Assembly: GCA_004794785.1 (NCBI GenBank)
Contig: SJOL01006576.1
Coordinates: 158,283-222,282, forward strand
Direction: 5' to 3'
Length of the DNA stretch: 64,000 nt
From: Opisthorchis felineus
Lineage: Eukaryota; Platyhelminthes; Trematoda; Opisthorchiida; Opisthorchiidae
The notes under the pieces are model-generated. The model was not told the DNA's origin and searched no databases. It saw only the letters and a list, made by a program, of their open reading frames with translations. Positions 15,256 to 28,912 of the stretch are shown piece after piece; position 1 is the first letter of the stretch; each line of letters begins with the position of its first letter. A program made the translations under genes and the position numbers.

Positions 15256-18200
15256 AATATGCACTGCTGATGAACTATAATGGGAGTGAAACTGGAGTTC
15301 AGGTCTTGCACTTTTGTTGTTGACCCACCAGAATAATTGAAGCGTGTCAGGAGGACTACTGCTCGAACGAGAGAGATGTGAACGCAAATTCTATAATTCT
15401 CGCAACCACGTACAACTAATTCCACTGATATCCTGTCGTTCACCAAAATGGCGATCTGCGCTGTTTACTGTCTCTCCATCTTTCTGGTGTCAACGTTAAC
15501 ATCTTGTGCAACACAGCGAATATCGGAGCTGCAGACTACATGCAAATGAGAGAAAAGTGGGAATTACAGAGCTTCGCATACACTCCAGGGATGATAACCT
15601 CAAACAATGAAAGATCTTATCGAATGGTCAACTAATTGTATGGCAAATGAATAGGGTGACAAAATAACCTGAAAATTTGGGGTCACAGACAATTTGGTCT
15701 GTACATTAAACACTGCCACCTAAAAAGTTTTGGAATAACTGGAGAGGGACAAGCAATCTCATGCCTTTTGTCGTTCTACAGCCATCTACAAACCAAAAGA
15801 GATCATCCAATCTGGAAACTATCTTACGAAATTTTAATAGCCGAGACTTTACTCATATTTTTATTTGAACCAACTTCGATCCATATAAAATGTCACCAGG
15901 ACTTGTGAAATGTGAGCGCGTTGAAAATCAAATGCAGTGAACTTGGGCATCTGGATCAAAAACCCGTATATGACGCGTACTCTCCTTCGTCTGTTGATGT
16001 CACATGCCACGCACACTGAGCTTCGTTTTTCCATAGAAAATAATCACAAAAATTGGAAATACCTACCATAGATGTGGTCACTTAGGACGATCTAGAAGCT
16101 GGCGGAAACTAGTAAAAACTGACCATTAGCCATTTTCTATACTGCTAATAAAGGTCATAAAGCAGGTCCACTCGGGAATCATAATCTTCTTCTGTGATTT
16201 ACTGGCGAGCTCCATTAGCCAACCAAAGCTGAGGAAACTGCTCCACTAATCCAAACGTCAAAAGAATTTGTTGGCACATGTTTCCTCGTTGGTAGAAGGA
16301 ATAGGCCTTACGAACTTCAGGAGGTCCAGTGGTGAGAAAAGAGGGACAAATTGCCTGGAGAAAGGGGGCTTCGTTAAATCAACAAGGACAAAAATGTCTA
16401 CCTAGAGCTTGCATTCATTTGGACTAGATGAACATGCCAAACGTCAAGGCCTCGTTAGCTTACACTAGCAGAGGACAGATGCATTGCGGAAAACTACGGT
16501 TTTGCCGAAAGCGTTTTCCGGATTTTGAGTTTTTTTGCTTGTTGCAGCAAGTTCTTGAATACTCAGGCCTCCTATCTAATAACGTGCTGATCCTCACTTA
16601 ATACTCGACAAATGTCTAGGACATTTCCGACATTCTTCATTCATGAACGCGGAACATACTCGCATATTATTCCAAACTTTTTGTCGCAACATTCTCCACG
16701 GCGTTTGTACCTTCCGGAGAAAACCGTTCTGACTAGTTCCCTCCAGGGGCGTCTTAGAGAGTATTTGGTCAGTCACGTGATTCCCTTGAAACAATCCGAT
16801 TAGAAAATATTTGCCCTAGATTTTTTATGCACGAGTAGAAATACCATTAAAATAATTTGTCTAAACTTCAACAACGCAGTGTTCCGCTTGAAGAAGTTCT
16901 GGTTTTACTCCAGTTGGCCCTGTCTTTGATAATAGGAAGTGCTGTGAAATAAAAACTGAAAAAAACTCGAAAACTTCCTAATTACCTCCCTAAAAACTGA
17001 ACTCAGTTTTTTTACCAGAAATACTAAAAACCAGACATAATACACTTATCCGGTTGTACAGAGTTGCCCATATGCAAAGATTACTTTTTTGGTGGGATAG
17101 GAGCTTCGGGTGGAAATGCATAAGTTTGGGACTGTGTTACTTGGTGGATAACGATTCTGTGCAATTTGGACTGACGCGCATAATTGAATTTTTCGGCAAC
17201 AGAGTTCACTTTTTCAGAAGAACTAAGGAAATTGGGAAAAAGTATAGCGAACTGAAAGAGGCAAACCGGATAACACAATTATTTCACAGTTACTTCACTT
17301 TTTCTGTTACCGTAAGCTAACAGCTCTGCCTGGATTTCTGTGTGGTCTAGTCTGATCACCAGTGAGGCAAGTTCAGAACAGGGTTAATGAGCTTTGAATG
17401 AATCTATGTGAATAAGTCAAACGCAGTGCGATGCAAACATGTTAGATGGCTGAGTGACACGAGCAGTTAGTGCACTGCGCAAACAAATCACGTATATTAC
17501 CAAATAAACTTCTAATTTTGGCCGATGGTACTAAATGCGTAGGCTTAAATGTCAGGCATAGACAGAGGTGGGGTTTTCGCCTTTATTTCACAGATCTGCA
17601 AAACCTTATAAGGGTTTAAAGAGCAAAACGAGTGAATAGTTAATTCGAATTTTGGACTTGTTACTGAGGCATGTTTATTGAGCAACCCGTAACTTCAGTA
17701 CATTGAGTCCTTGCAGATTACGAGTCATTACTGGTTAATATTATGTGCCGACAAACAAAAGCTGCAAGTTATTAGTTCTTTGGGGTTAATTATGTTTCGC
17801 ATGGCATTGCAGCTCCAGCAGTAAATGCATAAGCATGATGAATTGACAGATCCGAAATCAAACATTTTTGTATCCTGCGTAACCTGAGAACTCGAAGAAA
17901 GTGTTTGCATTCCGCTGTCTGAACAATTTGAGCCAATGATGTTCACAACGATTAAGAAGTGACAGTCTGTAAGGAAATAATGACGAGTCAAACATGGTTA
18001 AATTTATTCAACGTCATTTTTCAAAATATGTATTTTCGTTGCAAAACGCTGTGAGAAAAGGGAGGCCCTCTTAAATGGTACCACACACATGCATTCTTTT
18101 TCAGTTGGTGCCAGTTGGTCTGTTCTCCAGGAGGATGATCGCTTTAGTTATATAAACCCCTATTTCTGAAGCCTTCAAGAAGTTTGGATTTGAGATGTAA

Positions 18201-19348
18201 TTCCATCTTCCTTACGCAGATGGTCCAACACAATCATTTTCATAGGCGATCTCCTCTGATTTCTAGTGGTTGGACATCTGGTGAGCACATGCGTCAAAAA
18301 TGTAGTTTGACCAGTCGCAAATGAGTGTCTGCATTAGTAATGACCAGCTCGAATGCCCATTTTCTCAATTCAGTAAGGATGCTAAACTTTTTCTATCAAT
18401 CCTTGGTCTTTTTAAGAACTACACCCTTTTTAGTAAGGCACCTGTCCATATTTAGTGTATCAAGCTGAGCTACTTGCTCATGCGCTAGTAGAAAACGACT
18501 CCGGTTCTCACCGAGGAATGAGCGAAGTCCAACCATGCCTTAGTCGCTTTGCACGTAAACACAATCCGGTCGAAGGTTGCCACAACTGAAATGGTTTCTT
18601 TGTTGATGGAAGTCATAGATAACCGCGTTTCGTCCGCAGTGGTACTAAGGCGTCGAAAAATTTAGCACTCTTATAACATTTAAGAGCAGTGCAGGTACGC
18701 TGAGCCGACCTAGGTTGATGCTATTTGTTAACGATACAGTTTGCCGCTGCAGTGGAGTGTTCAGAGAGCTATGGGTTTGGACCATCAGAGCCTCTGTGTG
18801 AGCAGCTGCTGTCGGATATCGCTGCGTGTTTCCCCTGTCTGCATACTTACACACTACTGGCTCTGTATTGTCACTGAACACGAGGTTGAGTGCATATCAA
18901 TTGCCGGTGCCCTCTTCTGCTTTCTCTGCGAGTGCTTAGTGAACGAAGACTAGCAGCACGTGCCAACATTTCTTGTCAAACAACTTCTCTCTGCTGATCG
19001 CCAAAATTCTGAAGCAAAAATTCCAGTTTTTCTTTAATGAAGCCCAGCGTCAGATGTCGCAGGTGCTTGCTGTGGACGTTGTTTTTGTTTCCATTCGCAA
19101 ATTTTTGACCAGTTTACGTCAAGTTAGCTGGGCCCGTTTAGCATTTGTGAATCTTAACGTATGCGCAATCAATGAAGCCGTAGCCTAAAACATCCACTAC
19201 TGATCGTCCCTTCTGTTACGCTACAAATCGCCCTTCATGGTGACGATTGGTTCGCCAGGTGGATTGGTCCGAGGATGCAATCACCATGTCGTTTTCTGTG
19301 TTCAAAATGACAAAGTTGAGACTCTATTTTGGTGGTTGAACGGGTCTG
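15256..19348. other. Anonymous DNA upstream of the integrase fragment
   Basis: I see no recognisable coding sequence here. In an intact Ty3/gypsy element the protease, reverse transcriptase and RNase H would lie directly upstream of the integrase on the plus strand. I looked for them in about 18.0-19.3 kb and found no convincing motif, so the element seems to be 5'-truncated or degraded beyond recognition. Long-terminal-repeat pairs were not seen. Confidence 0.5.
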
Positions 19349-19930
19349 TTGTTGCGAAGGGCTACTAGTATTGAGAACGGAGACGGAGACAAGGAATTGC
19401 AAATGTTCCAGAGTCACTTTGATAGATTGAGTCTGAGTGAGGCTGGCATAATTTCTTGGAACGACACTGATTCTGATGTTGTGCTGCCCGTTATACCTCG
19501 CGTCTTGAGAAGGAAGCTGATCGTCGAATGCCACGAAATGGCACACACAGGGTGCACCAAGACATACGACTTACTTCGGCAGAGGGCCTACTGGCCCGGG
19601 ATGAGAAGTGAGGTGATGGATTATGTGGTGTCCTGTAAGCGGTGCTAGCTGATGAAAGGGGATAAGATAGGGGTAACCAAACCCATGGAACCCATTCCTG
19701 TATCAGAAATCGGCGAGTTATGGTCTGTGGACGTCATGGGCCCCTTTCCGGTGACAACCAGTGGAAATCAGTATATCGTGGTGATGACAGAACACCTGTC
19801 GCGGTGGGTCGAGGCGGCAGCCGTGCCAAACCAACGGGCGGCGACAATCAGCGGAGTGGTAATGCGTCACATCCTGGCGACGGCACCAAATGTAAGAAGG
19901 AAAGCCCTTCGCTGCAGAGTTGTCTATTAG
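19349..19930 (+). pseudogene. Ty3/gypsy-type retrotransposon integrase fragment (zinc-binding domain and start of catalytic core)
   Basis: This is the N-terminal half of an LTR-retrotransposon integrase, the enzyme that inserts element cDNA into the host genome. The first open stretch (99 codons) carries the HHCC zinc-binding domain: His62, His66, Cys96 and Cys99, counted from 19349, in the pattern H-x3-H-x29-C-x2-C, with the typical YWPGM motif between. An in-frame TAG at 19646-19648 follows the last Cys. Intact relatives often have Gln here, so a CAG-to-TAG change is likely. Reading continues in the same frame from 19652 into the catalytic core: LWSVDVMGPFPV supplies the first Asp of the DDE triad (codon 19730-19732), followed by the usual hydrophobic strand and SRWVEA. 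The match fades after about 19880. A weak frameshifted continuation may run to about 20.0 kb, but the second Asp and the Glu are not secure. No gag, protease, RT or LTR was recognised. The start at 19349 is only the first Met in the open stretch, not a true start. Confidence 0.9.
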
Positions 19931-22900
19931 AAAACGCCAACTAAACGGTTACAGACTATTGGACAGGACTCTCATTTGGATGTTGTTTTTAAAAACGGAA
20001 TATCCATCTTCTTCTCGAACGCGTCTTCTTGAACTCTCCTGGATATTCATTGAGTATCGCATAATTGCAAGCAAAAACTGTAAAGTAGTTCCACAAATTC
20101 CGTAATAAATCCCACCTTCCATTAGATCAAGGCGAAGTTACGAGAACACACATACTACTCGCATGCGTCATCAGTAGCACCCACCGTTACACTAGTACTA
20201 TTGGTGAACGCGTCCAAGGCCAGCACACGTTAGAGGAGGAATAATGTTTACGGTCAGGAAGGTGAGAAACAGAAGGTCAAATTTGTTGGAAGTTGCTGCG
20301 ATGCAAATTAAACCAACTTTTTAAAATTCCTGAAGTGCTTGTGGTGGGGTAGAAATGGCGTTGGTGAACAGGTGATTAGGCTCAAAATGTGTTTCTGATT
20401 TTCGGGTCGTAAAACTGGAGGGGTCAAGCTTGTGACCCATAAAGTGAGCCCAGTCACGATCGTTTTGTAGATATGTCCCCACAGCCACATTGCTATTGGC
20501 TCCTGAAGCCGACTCTGACGCAAGCCCTTGCTTTTCGGTACGTGCATTGATTTCTTATGTCAAATTATGTTTCTAGATCGTGCTGCTGCCGGACGAGTTA
20601 TTCTATCAGAAAATTTATGCTCCTCACTCGAAGTTATAGAGGATGGAATATGATAGAACGAAACAGCAATAATATGTCGCGATTTATTCTCCTACGTGTT
20701 AGCTAACCCAAGTGGCCTTTAATGAACAATAATCGGGATTACTTGGTGAGCCCCAGGAAGAGCGAAACCGCCGGTTGGCTCTCAAGGAGCTTCCAGCAGA
20801 ATTACATGTGGTGACTTCCGCTGAGGGAATATACTGTGATATCTCTAAAATCGAACCAAGTGAAACATGAGGTGGCGTTTATGCAGTGCTTTTAGATTAA
20901 GAACATGATGAATGAAAGATTCGCTTTGGGAAACAACTGAATCTCCCGCTAAATACAAATTGGCCTGCAGATGATTGTACTTTGTGAATGGGACTAATGG
21001 GGATTTTCACACAGCCAACTCAGTTTGGCATGGTGCCACAGCTCAGTCCCAATCGAATGTCTACAACAATAGGACTGTAATTTCCAAATCTCTGCGCACC
21101 ACCACTAACAGCAAGATTTACCAACTCGACACAATTTTCAAGTCATTTTTTCTACCTCACCCTAAAGATGACAGCCGTTTAGAGAAGTCTGCGTTCGAAG
21201 ACCAGTTGGATGACTAAACACAAGACACCGAACAATTTGACCATATGCAGACTACATGATTGATTTACTTGCCGGAACAAACTCCCAAATGTATTGTTGT
21301 TATATCGGAGGAATCTTTAAACAATAGAATGTTCTGAAGCCAAAATTAGGCTGAAATTTTCCTTTGAATTTGCGAGAAGACAACGTTACTCGACTACACG
21401 ACGACGTTATTCGACACACTAAACTAGTCTCAACTAGCTTAGATGAATGACGATCTTCACAAGTTGGGAAATGCAATTCAGTCTTATAGACTAAGACAAG
21501 TCACACAAATCAAATACGGTACGGAAGTCTAGACATTTGGGTTACTCTGGAGAAACCTATTCAGCTCACAATACAATCAAAGCAACGTACACGGGGAATG
21601 AACGAAGGACTGGAATCGGGACTTATGGGATGGACTTGTTAGTGGTTGTTGTTTGTCGTGATCTTGTGCAAATATGCATGCATGGATGTGTGGGTTGGTG
21701 CGGGGTGTCGAGTGGCACAGATAATCACCGGATGTTCTACACAAAAGACGTTCACATAATCACTGTTCTTCTTGGGTGGCTTAGCATTAACAGTTTGCCA
21801 TACATTACCTAGTGCTAACACTCAACCCTTTAAACTCTTGGAGTATACTCAATCCACTTGGAAATCGCGGCCCACGATCATTTGTTGCTAGTTTTGCATT
21901 CATTGCATTGACACTCAAATAGCCACTTCACTCCACATCACATCTGCACCAGTGAGAAATACAATAACGAAAATCCCACTATAGGAATTAACCAAGATTG
22001 TGTCATGATTATTCCAAAGAATTACAATGTTAGTCCAGTCAGGGTTTTGCAAAAACAAAGGGTGCGTGGTTCGTTTTCTCGTCACAGCCCTGTTCATATC
22101 AAGCAGCGACACCACTGGTTTCAACACACTGCTGGGCGTAAAGGATTGTACGGTAATCTCAAGCTAAAATGACAACGGTTTTTTTTTCTTGCTTCTCCGT
22201 AAAACTGGTGTAACGGTAAATGAAATAGACAGGAAGAAGGGCCACACTTTTGATGGGTATAAACCGGTCATTCGTTTTAACTGCATCCTTTTGGAAAAGA
22301 GCGCCTGTTTGAAGGCTGTCTAAAGTCCTTCCCAGCTGTAGGCTCTCAAGGGGTTTTACCACAATTTTCATTCACTTTTTACCCATATTTGTTATTCCTT
22401 ACCAATTAAATGAATAAATTAATCCCCAACAAACCACTTAATTTAAGCATTGCTGCTTTTTTCTTACAAAAGGACTATTCTTACCTGGGGGTTAGTTTGG
22501 ACGGCTTGGTCAGAACAGTCTACTAGTGAGTAACCACTTTTAACTGCTCGTAGAGTGTGCCGTAGACTTAGCAAAAACAAGTAAATGTGTCATTTCTAAG
22601 GGCTGTTACTAGAAGGATAGCAATACTCCTGGGGATGTACTTGAGCCACCAACCGGCAAGAAGGACGAGGACAAATTCCAGCTGTTATTCCATCAGGCAT
22701 AGTGGCTGACAATCATTTTGAGGTTCAGGTTCGCCATTTTTTCACTATCTACAATGTGACTGATGACTTAAGTCACAAAAAATAAAGTTCAAACTGTCAT
22801 TTAGACAACCAGCATTTGTGTGCGCGTTTAAAGCGTGCTCAATTTAATGCTCGTATCTGAAAGGGGAAAATAACTCTTCAAACGATCCCGGATCCAATTA

Positions 22901-25900
22901 AAGTGAATCGAGTAAGGACAGAAAAGATGTTAGATATCTTGAAACACGTTTCCAGGGGAACTTTTGTCTCAGTTGCTCTAATTCAGTGACCTGAATAAGA
23001 TTAGACATGTGAGTTCTAAGCTATAGCAAAAGGGAATGGCGTAAGGTTGACACACTCGTTGACCACACATGTAAACTGAGTTTGGATGCTATGACTTATG
23101 TCAAATGACTAAGTATTGTGTAAGTTGCACTTTGAATTGATGTAAAAACTCGCGAATGATGATAATTATGACTGTTGCGTTCCAGACCGGCAGAAGAGGC
23201 GTGCGGTGAAATTAAATTCCACGTCTTCGTGTGGCCTCTCGAAAGAGATAACGCTGTGAACTGTCTTTTTTTGCAGAAACGTTTGGGCTTACGAAATCAC
23301 GTGTTCGATTTGGAAGAAAACAGAATGTACAACAGTCAATACTACCCTCCGTAGTGATATTCTTGCCGGCATGTTGGCGCCGTTGTGGTTCGCGTAACTG
23401 ACCTTCATATTTTGAAGCAAACGAACTCAATATCCATAGAATGCACTCAGTCATGTTGAAAATCATGCACAATCGAGGAAAACATAAGTAGTTAAGTGCT
23501 GACTTCCCCAGAATCCAGTTCATTTCCATGACCAATTGACTGGAAAAAAATACCTATGCAGTATTGTCAGCACTATGTACAAATCTGTAAGTCTGATCTT
23601 ATCGGCGAGCAGTGATTTTCGTTTGTTTGAATCGACCAGTCTCAGAGGGCGTACTGACCTCCGACATTGGTACATAGGTACCGCCCTTGCCAGGGTTAAG
23701 TGTTGCATGACTTGCCGTTACGCCATTGATTTTTTAAGCAACAACTTAGCTAATTATCTATGCAAATAAATCACTTTATGGATTCCTTATGGCTCTCATT
23801 CCCGGTTCTGAACTGGGTAGGCTTAACAAGGCGGTTTGGTGGCTTGTATGTTGTGCATTTTATCCTAAGGTGTGTACTGTAGCTGGTTTCAACGATGATA
23901 GGGACAGCTTTTCTGGTCAAAGCTAGTAACATTTCAGATTATTGGCTTGTTGAAGCAGTCCATCGTGGCTTGAGTGCTTAAATGACCAGGTGTTTTCTAG
24001 TTTCAGCGCAGGTGACAAACGACTCCCAGTTGGACCCAGACATAAGCACCATAGATACATGAAACCCTTGTATACTATCCGAACTGCTGGATAAGTATGG
24101 CCAATTGTTTCCAAGTTTTGGTTTGTCTCGCACGAGGTGGCTACCATCGATCACCAAGATCTCTGATTAACACTATCAGTTTGTAATCGTAGATTCGGCC
24201 AATTATTTCAGCCTTACCAAAAATCCAGTTCCCCACAAATACTCAGTTTCAGCCTGAAAAACGTCCGTGAAGTTGCGCGTCACAACCGGTGCTGAAGTTT
24301 CATGAAAAACAGGCTACTTAGCACAAAAACAGTTCGCATTTCTTAGCACTCATTATGCATTTCATCGGAGGAGCCAAATTCGTCCACGGGAATATTGCAA
24401 AATCTACTGCTTCCAGTCAACCTCTGCATTGTTCACTTTCCCTATTTGAGCATTGGCACCCGCCTCAGGCAGTATGTACCGTACGCACCAAATCGACGTC
24501 ACTGTCGCAGTCGTGGTGGATAAGGGCAAAATTTGGGAAGGTGTATGTAGGCAATGAATTTCAACCTATCACGACAAGACCGGGTCATCTCGCAAAGCCA
24601 TGGTCGCCTGATGTTTACCAAATATCGTAAGACTTACCCGGTCTTTTCTGCCGACTTTTTTTTTACAAATATACGTTAGAATTATAGCCTTTTGCAACCA
24701 ATCGAGTCTCATACTATAATCTTGAACAGAACCAGCAGAACGAAGGTTCTTTTGCCCAAAACACTTTGGTTTATTTCTTCTCCTATTCAGGGATAAACGT
24801 CGGTGTGGCACTTTAGCTAACAAAAGGAGCATTAATTACGTCAATAAAATACATCTCACCAGGCAGTATCCACACATTCCACCGGACGCGTACATCTAGA
24901 CAGATAGACGAAAGTGCCTCACTGCAGGCCATAGGAAGTTTTTCCTTGTCAGCCCATGCGTCAATTGGTTTTCATCATTGTTGCTTTCGGTAATTAATTT
25001 CTAGTAAATGATTTATTTCCAGTTAACCATATTAATTCTGAGAGCGAGAAGTATGTGCTAAAGTACGATTATTTGTGCACGGTCAGGAGTGTACTAGTAA
25101 CTTTTCTTTTCCGGTTTCAACGGTTCGCCTTGAAATTTCCACGCTGACTAAATTTGTATTCGATCTAGCTCACAGGTAGAACCTTGAATATTGATTACCA
25201 CTTTCGTTTTTCCAATAAAAATACATAAGCACAATAAGAACATGGGTTTGCCACTTTTCAAGTCACGTCAGCAAAAGACTTGCGCATGTGAATTCAATTT
25301 GATGGTACCCGCATGTCGGCTCCTCGCATGTTGTCACACCTCGCTATTTCATCACACGTTCAGGTACCATCCTCTTATGGGACCCTCATGCACGTGTGCT
25401 AGAATCTTCCCACGTTTGAATGTGTGGGTAACACTTGGTTTTTGCAATACATACGAGGCTAGTTTTTCAGCCAAATTGCCGGGTGCTAAGTCCACTCAAA
25501 TACTCTTTCATTCAGTTGGTGTTTTTTCATGAAACTAAGTGTAAACGTTTCGACAACCGTTGAAAACCCCCCGCGAACTCTTGGAGTACCTCTGAGAAGT
25601 GGCGGTTTCAACTTTGAAGCTATGCGCTACATTAGGCATGCCCTCTCTATTTTTAGCGTTCATACTGGATTATGACATCACTCGACAAGATCACGTGAGC
25701 ATCCGGTCAATCAGCCAGCTTCAGTGAACATAAGTACTTGGTGGTGTCCAACCTGGTTGGAGCAGATATTATTGTGCATGAGACATTTTTAGAAAAGTAA
25801 ATGCTGGCTCACTGCCTAGATTCACATGAATATGTCCATTATTAACGGGCTACTAGAAAACTCTGCCACATTAACGACATAGTCCCATAGTAACTAAAAT

Positions 25901-28864
25901 ACAGGCGACTTGCGATGTCTGTATATGTGACACTTAGCCCGACTGCTTCTGATTAGACTATGCTGTTGAATCTTTTTCTGATTTTATTCATCTATTTCAT
26001 TATCCATGTATATCCATTGGTTGCACATCATATACTGAGTTTGCTTAAAAAATTTGGGATTCAATTATTCAAACTGCCATTCACATTATTTGCTGCAATC
26101 TTTATAACACATGCACGGCTCACATGCATAGTACCTGGCTACAATCATTTCAATCTCCCATCCACATTACATGCATGCATAACATAACACAACATAACAT
26201 GCATGTTATAACAAAGGCATGGTGTATTTATGTTTTTGTCCATTGGGGGTACGAAATTTGAAATTCGTTTGCCAAAGTTCAGATTATTGCCGATCATCTA
26301 AGAATTTTTGTTTATATAGACTGGCATCAGCATCAACTAACCTACTTTGAGTGCACCAACTGCGTTTCAGGCAAATACTTTGACGTACCACCGAAGGTCT
26401 ATTGCTTGCGCAGATGTGGGGATGTTTCACACAGTGGGTTTTAGGCTCGAAGGTAAAAAATACGCTGTTAATGATTGTGGGTGCAAGTCATTAGCAATAC
26501 ATGCTCTCTTGATGGGGTTGTCGATTTCTGATTCGAATGAATTAGAACAGCAGATGATTGATGACTGCTGGAGCTTTAGGAATGAAAGATGTTATCGTGC
26601 AGGCAAAAAGTGAACAGCAGATACATGGTGACCAAATTGATTTTATCGTAAGCAGATTTACGTTCATGCCATTAGAATACTGCTTCCAAAAAAGATTCAT
26701 TCTGGGAAAGGGAAGCAAAGGAGGGCATTGCTGCGTAGAATCAGATAACTGCTAGCTCGGAAATACAAATTCATCTAACCAGATCGCCAGTGAATGTGGA
26801 TCAGTCCGTCAATATTAACGTAGAGAAACTTTCTTACTTGGCGCAACCTGCACGTGGTGGATACAGTAGTTGTACGACATCCATGAACCTAAATGATGCT
26901 GCGGCTGTGACAGGAATACTATACCTCTTAAAGACAAGAATATACGGGTAAAATCCTCAAGGATGTGAAAAGTTTAATTTGGATAAGTGTGCCCACAAGA
27001 TCTGTTCAGAGGAACTTGGAGGTTTTGGTACCACACTTCAACAGAATGGTTGCATTGTGTTCTGAGTAGCAATTTTTGCGATGGTGGATTTATACACAAC
27101 CCTTTTAAAACATGTTCGCCTATGTGTTGTTGTATGCTCCATGAAGCTATAATTTTTATGTAAGAAAACATGCAAAAAACGACCCTCCGCGCTCACAAAC
27201 CTGCTCAGCAGAGTGGATGAAAATAATTTTAGATTTTTCTTCGTCTGGATATTTAGAAGCAAAGAGTGCACGTATCCTAAGTACTTGTTTGTTGCCGCAA
27301 TCATACGTTTTCCAATGCAAAAAACAACTTCAATTTTTTCACACATTTTAGCGTTTTGATACCCGTTTCAATGGAAACATTTTGTCATATTTGTTTTGAT
27401 TGGTTTTTGATATTGTTTATTTGACGGTGTCCAACTGATATAGAAGATCGTACGACAAACTGCTGGCGATTTTGATTTATGAGCACATTATTCGGAGGCG
27501 TCGGATCAGCTGTCGACAGCTTTCTATTCTAACGCATTCGGTTTTGACTTATATATTTCTGTGTCCCAAATATTTGCTTTTCTTCAGTCTGTTCCTGAGG
27601 ATACTGAATTCTGCCGGTTAGGGAAGTGAAAGTCAAGGGATGTTTTATACTCCGATTTTCGCTGTCTTCATGGCATTTAAACACTGACAAAGAGGTCAGT
27701 GAGAATGTTGAGTTGCGACTTTCCGTAGCTGAGATAAAATAAGCAAAATTACCAAAAGGTGTCTGGCAGGGATGGTGTGCGCCAGTGGACATAATAACCG
27801 CCGTGTGCCTCGCAATTATCTTATCTATAGTTTTCTACAGAAGAAAAACGTAAACATTAGACCTGCGGAGTCTGCGGAGAACTCGGTGATTAGAGGAGTC
27901 AGTCGGGACTCCGAAACTCCAAGTTCATCAGTAGATAAACAACACGAATCTTTATTCACAACCAGCTGTGCTGGTAGGGCCATGTGGAATGCATGGCATT
28001 GGATCGCATTCCCAAGCAACCGTTATATGGAAAACTGAAGGACGATGTGGTGCCCAGAACGACCAAAATTACTATATACGCAAAAAAAAACCGTGAAGTT
28101 GGGAAACATCCAGGCCATTGGATTTGTCACATACATGTAAGATTAAAACGTGTGAAAGGAGCTTTGTAGTACTGCATTACCTAGTGGATCTGAGAACCGT
28201 ACAAGACAGTAAGCCAAGAGGGGAAAAAGAGTTTGCGAAGGCAAAAGAGCATCCAAATCCTCTGGATGTGGTTGCAATTAATTTCAAGTGACAGTTCCAA
28301 ATGAAACTGCTGGAAAGAGAAATACCACTACGTAAGCAGTAAAACGGCTGGAGGATAAGTTTAAAATCATCAGAGGGAAGGAGGCTGACGTAGAAAGAGC
28401 CCGAACAGGCCTAAACAAGAACAGCCTCCGTAGGGATGGGTGTGGCTGTGTCCAGCCAGCCGCAAGGATTATTAGCCTAAAGGTCGGGTCCAGAGTATTG
28501 TGGGTAGGCACGCGGTCATCTTTGATTGACGTAAAATGTCCTACGTGGCCGTCTTAAGTGGGTTCCATTTTATGATACTTTTCGTAGGTATATAGCACGG
28601 TGTGGAATTGTGATGTTGGAGGGGGATGACCTTTGCAAACCGCGTTTCAGTCTGTGTTAATTTTCAATGTAAGGTCACCATGCTTGGGCATGCCAAAGCT
28701 CTCAGTGAGCCTCGAGTAGCAACCTGGTGTCTTTATTCCTCCAATTGTACGGCGGATTTGCAGGCTGGGATGGACGACCATAGGTGCATGCAAACAAACC
28801 GATGGTACTGTCTAAACTATGCACAAGTGTCCAATGATTGAAGATGTGTGGATAGACTGGGCAT
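19931..28864. other. Anonymous DNA, no supported gene
   Basis: The first 100 bp or so may hold a decayed continuation of the integrase core. Beyond that I found only short chance-sized open frames on both strands and the small palindromic repeat near 26.2 kb. No RNA gene, LTR or transposase motif was recognised. Confidence 0.5.
26169..26212. repeat. ACATAAC/ATGCATG simple repeat with a 16 bp palindrome
   Basis: A short cluster of reiterated ATGCATG and AACATAAC units ends in the perfect self-complementary sequence ATAACATGCATGTTAT at 26194-26209. Related ACATGCA words occur just upstream, around 26110-26140. This looks like a local simple repeat that can form a small hairpin. No function is implied. 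Confidence 0.75.
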
Positions 28865-28912
28865 TTATATATATATATATATATATATAGATAGATAGAT
28901 AGATAGATATAT
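28865..28912. repeat. Compound (TA)n-(GATA)n microsatellite
   Basis: A TA dinucleotide tract of about 24 bp passes directly into about five GATA tetranucleotide units and ends in TATAT. Such compound tracts often arise by mutation and slippage inside an older TA array. Confidence 0.95.
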
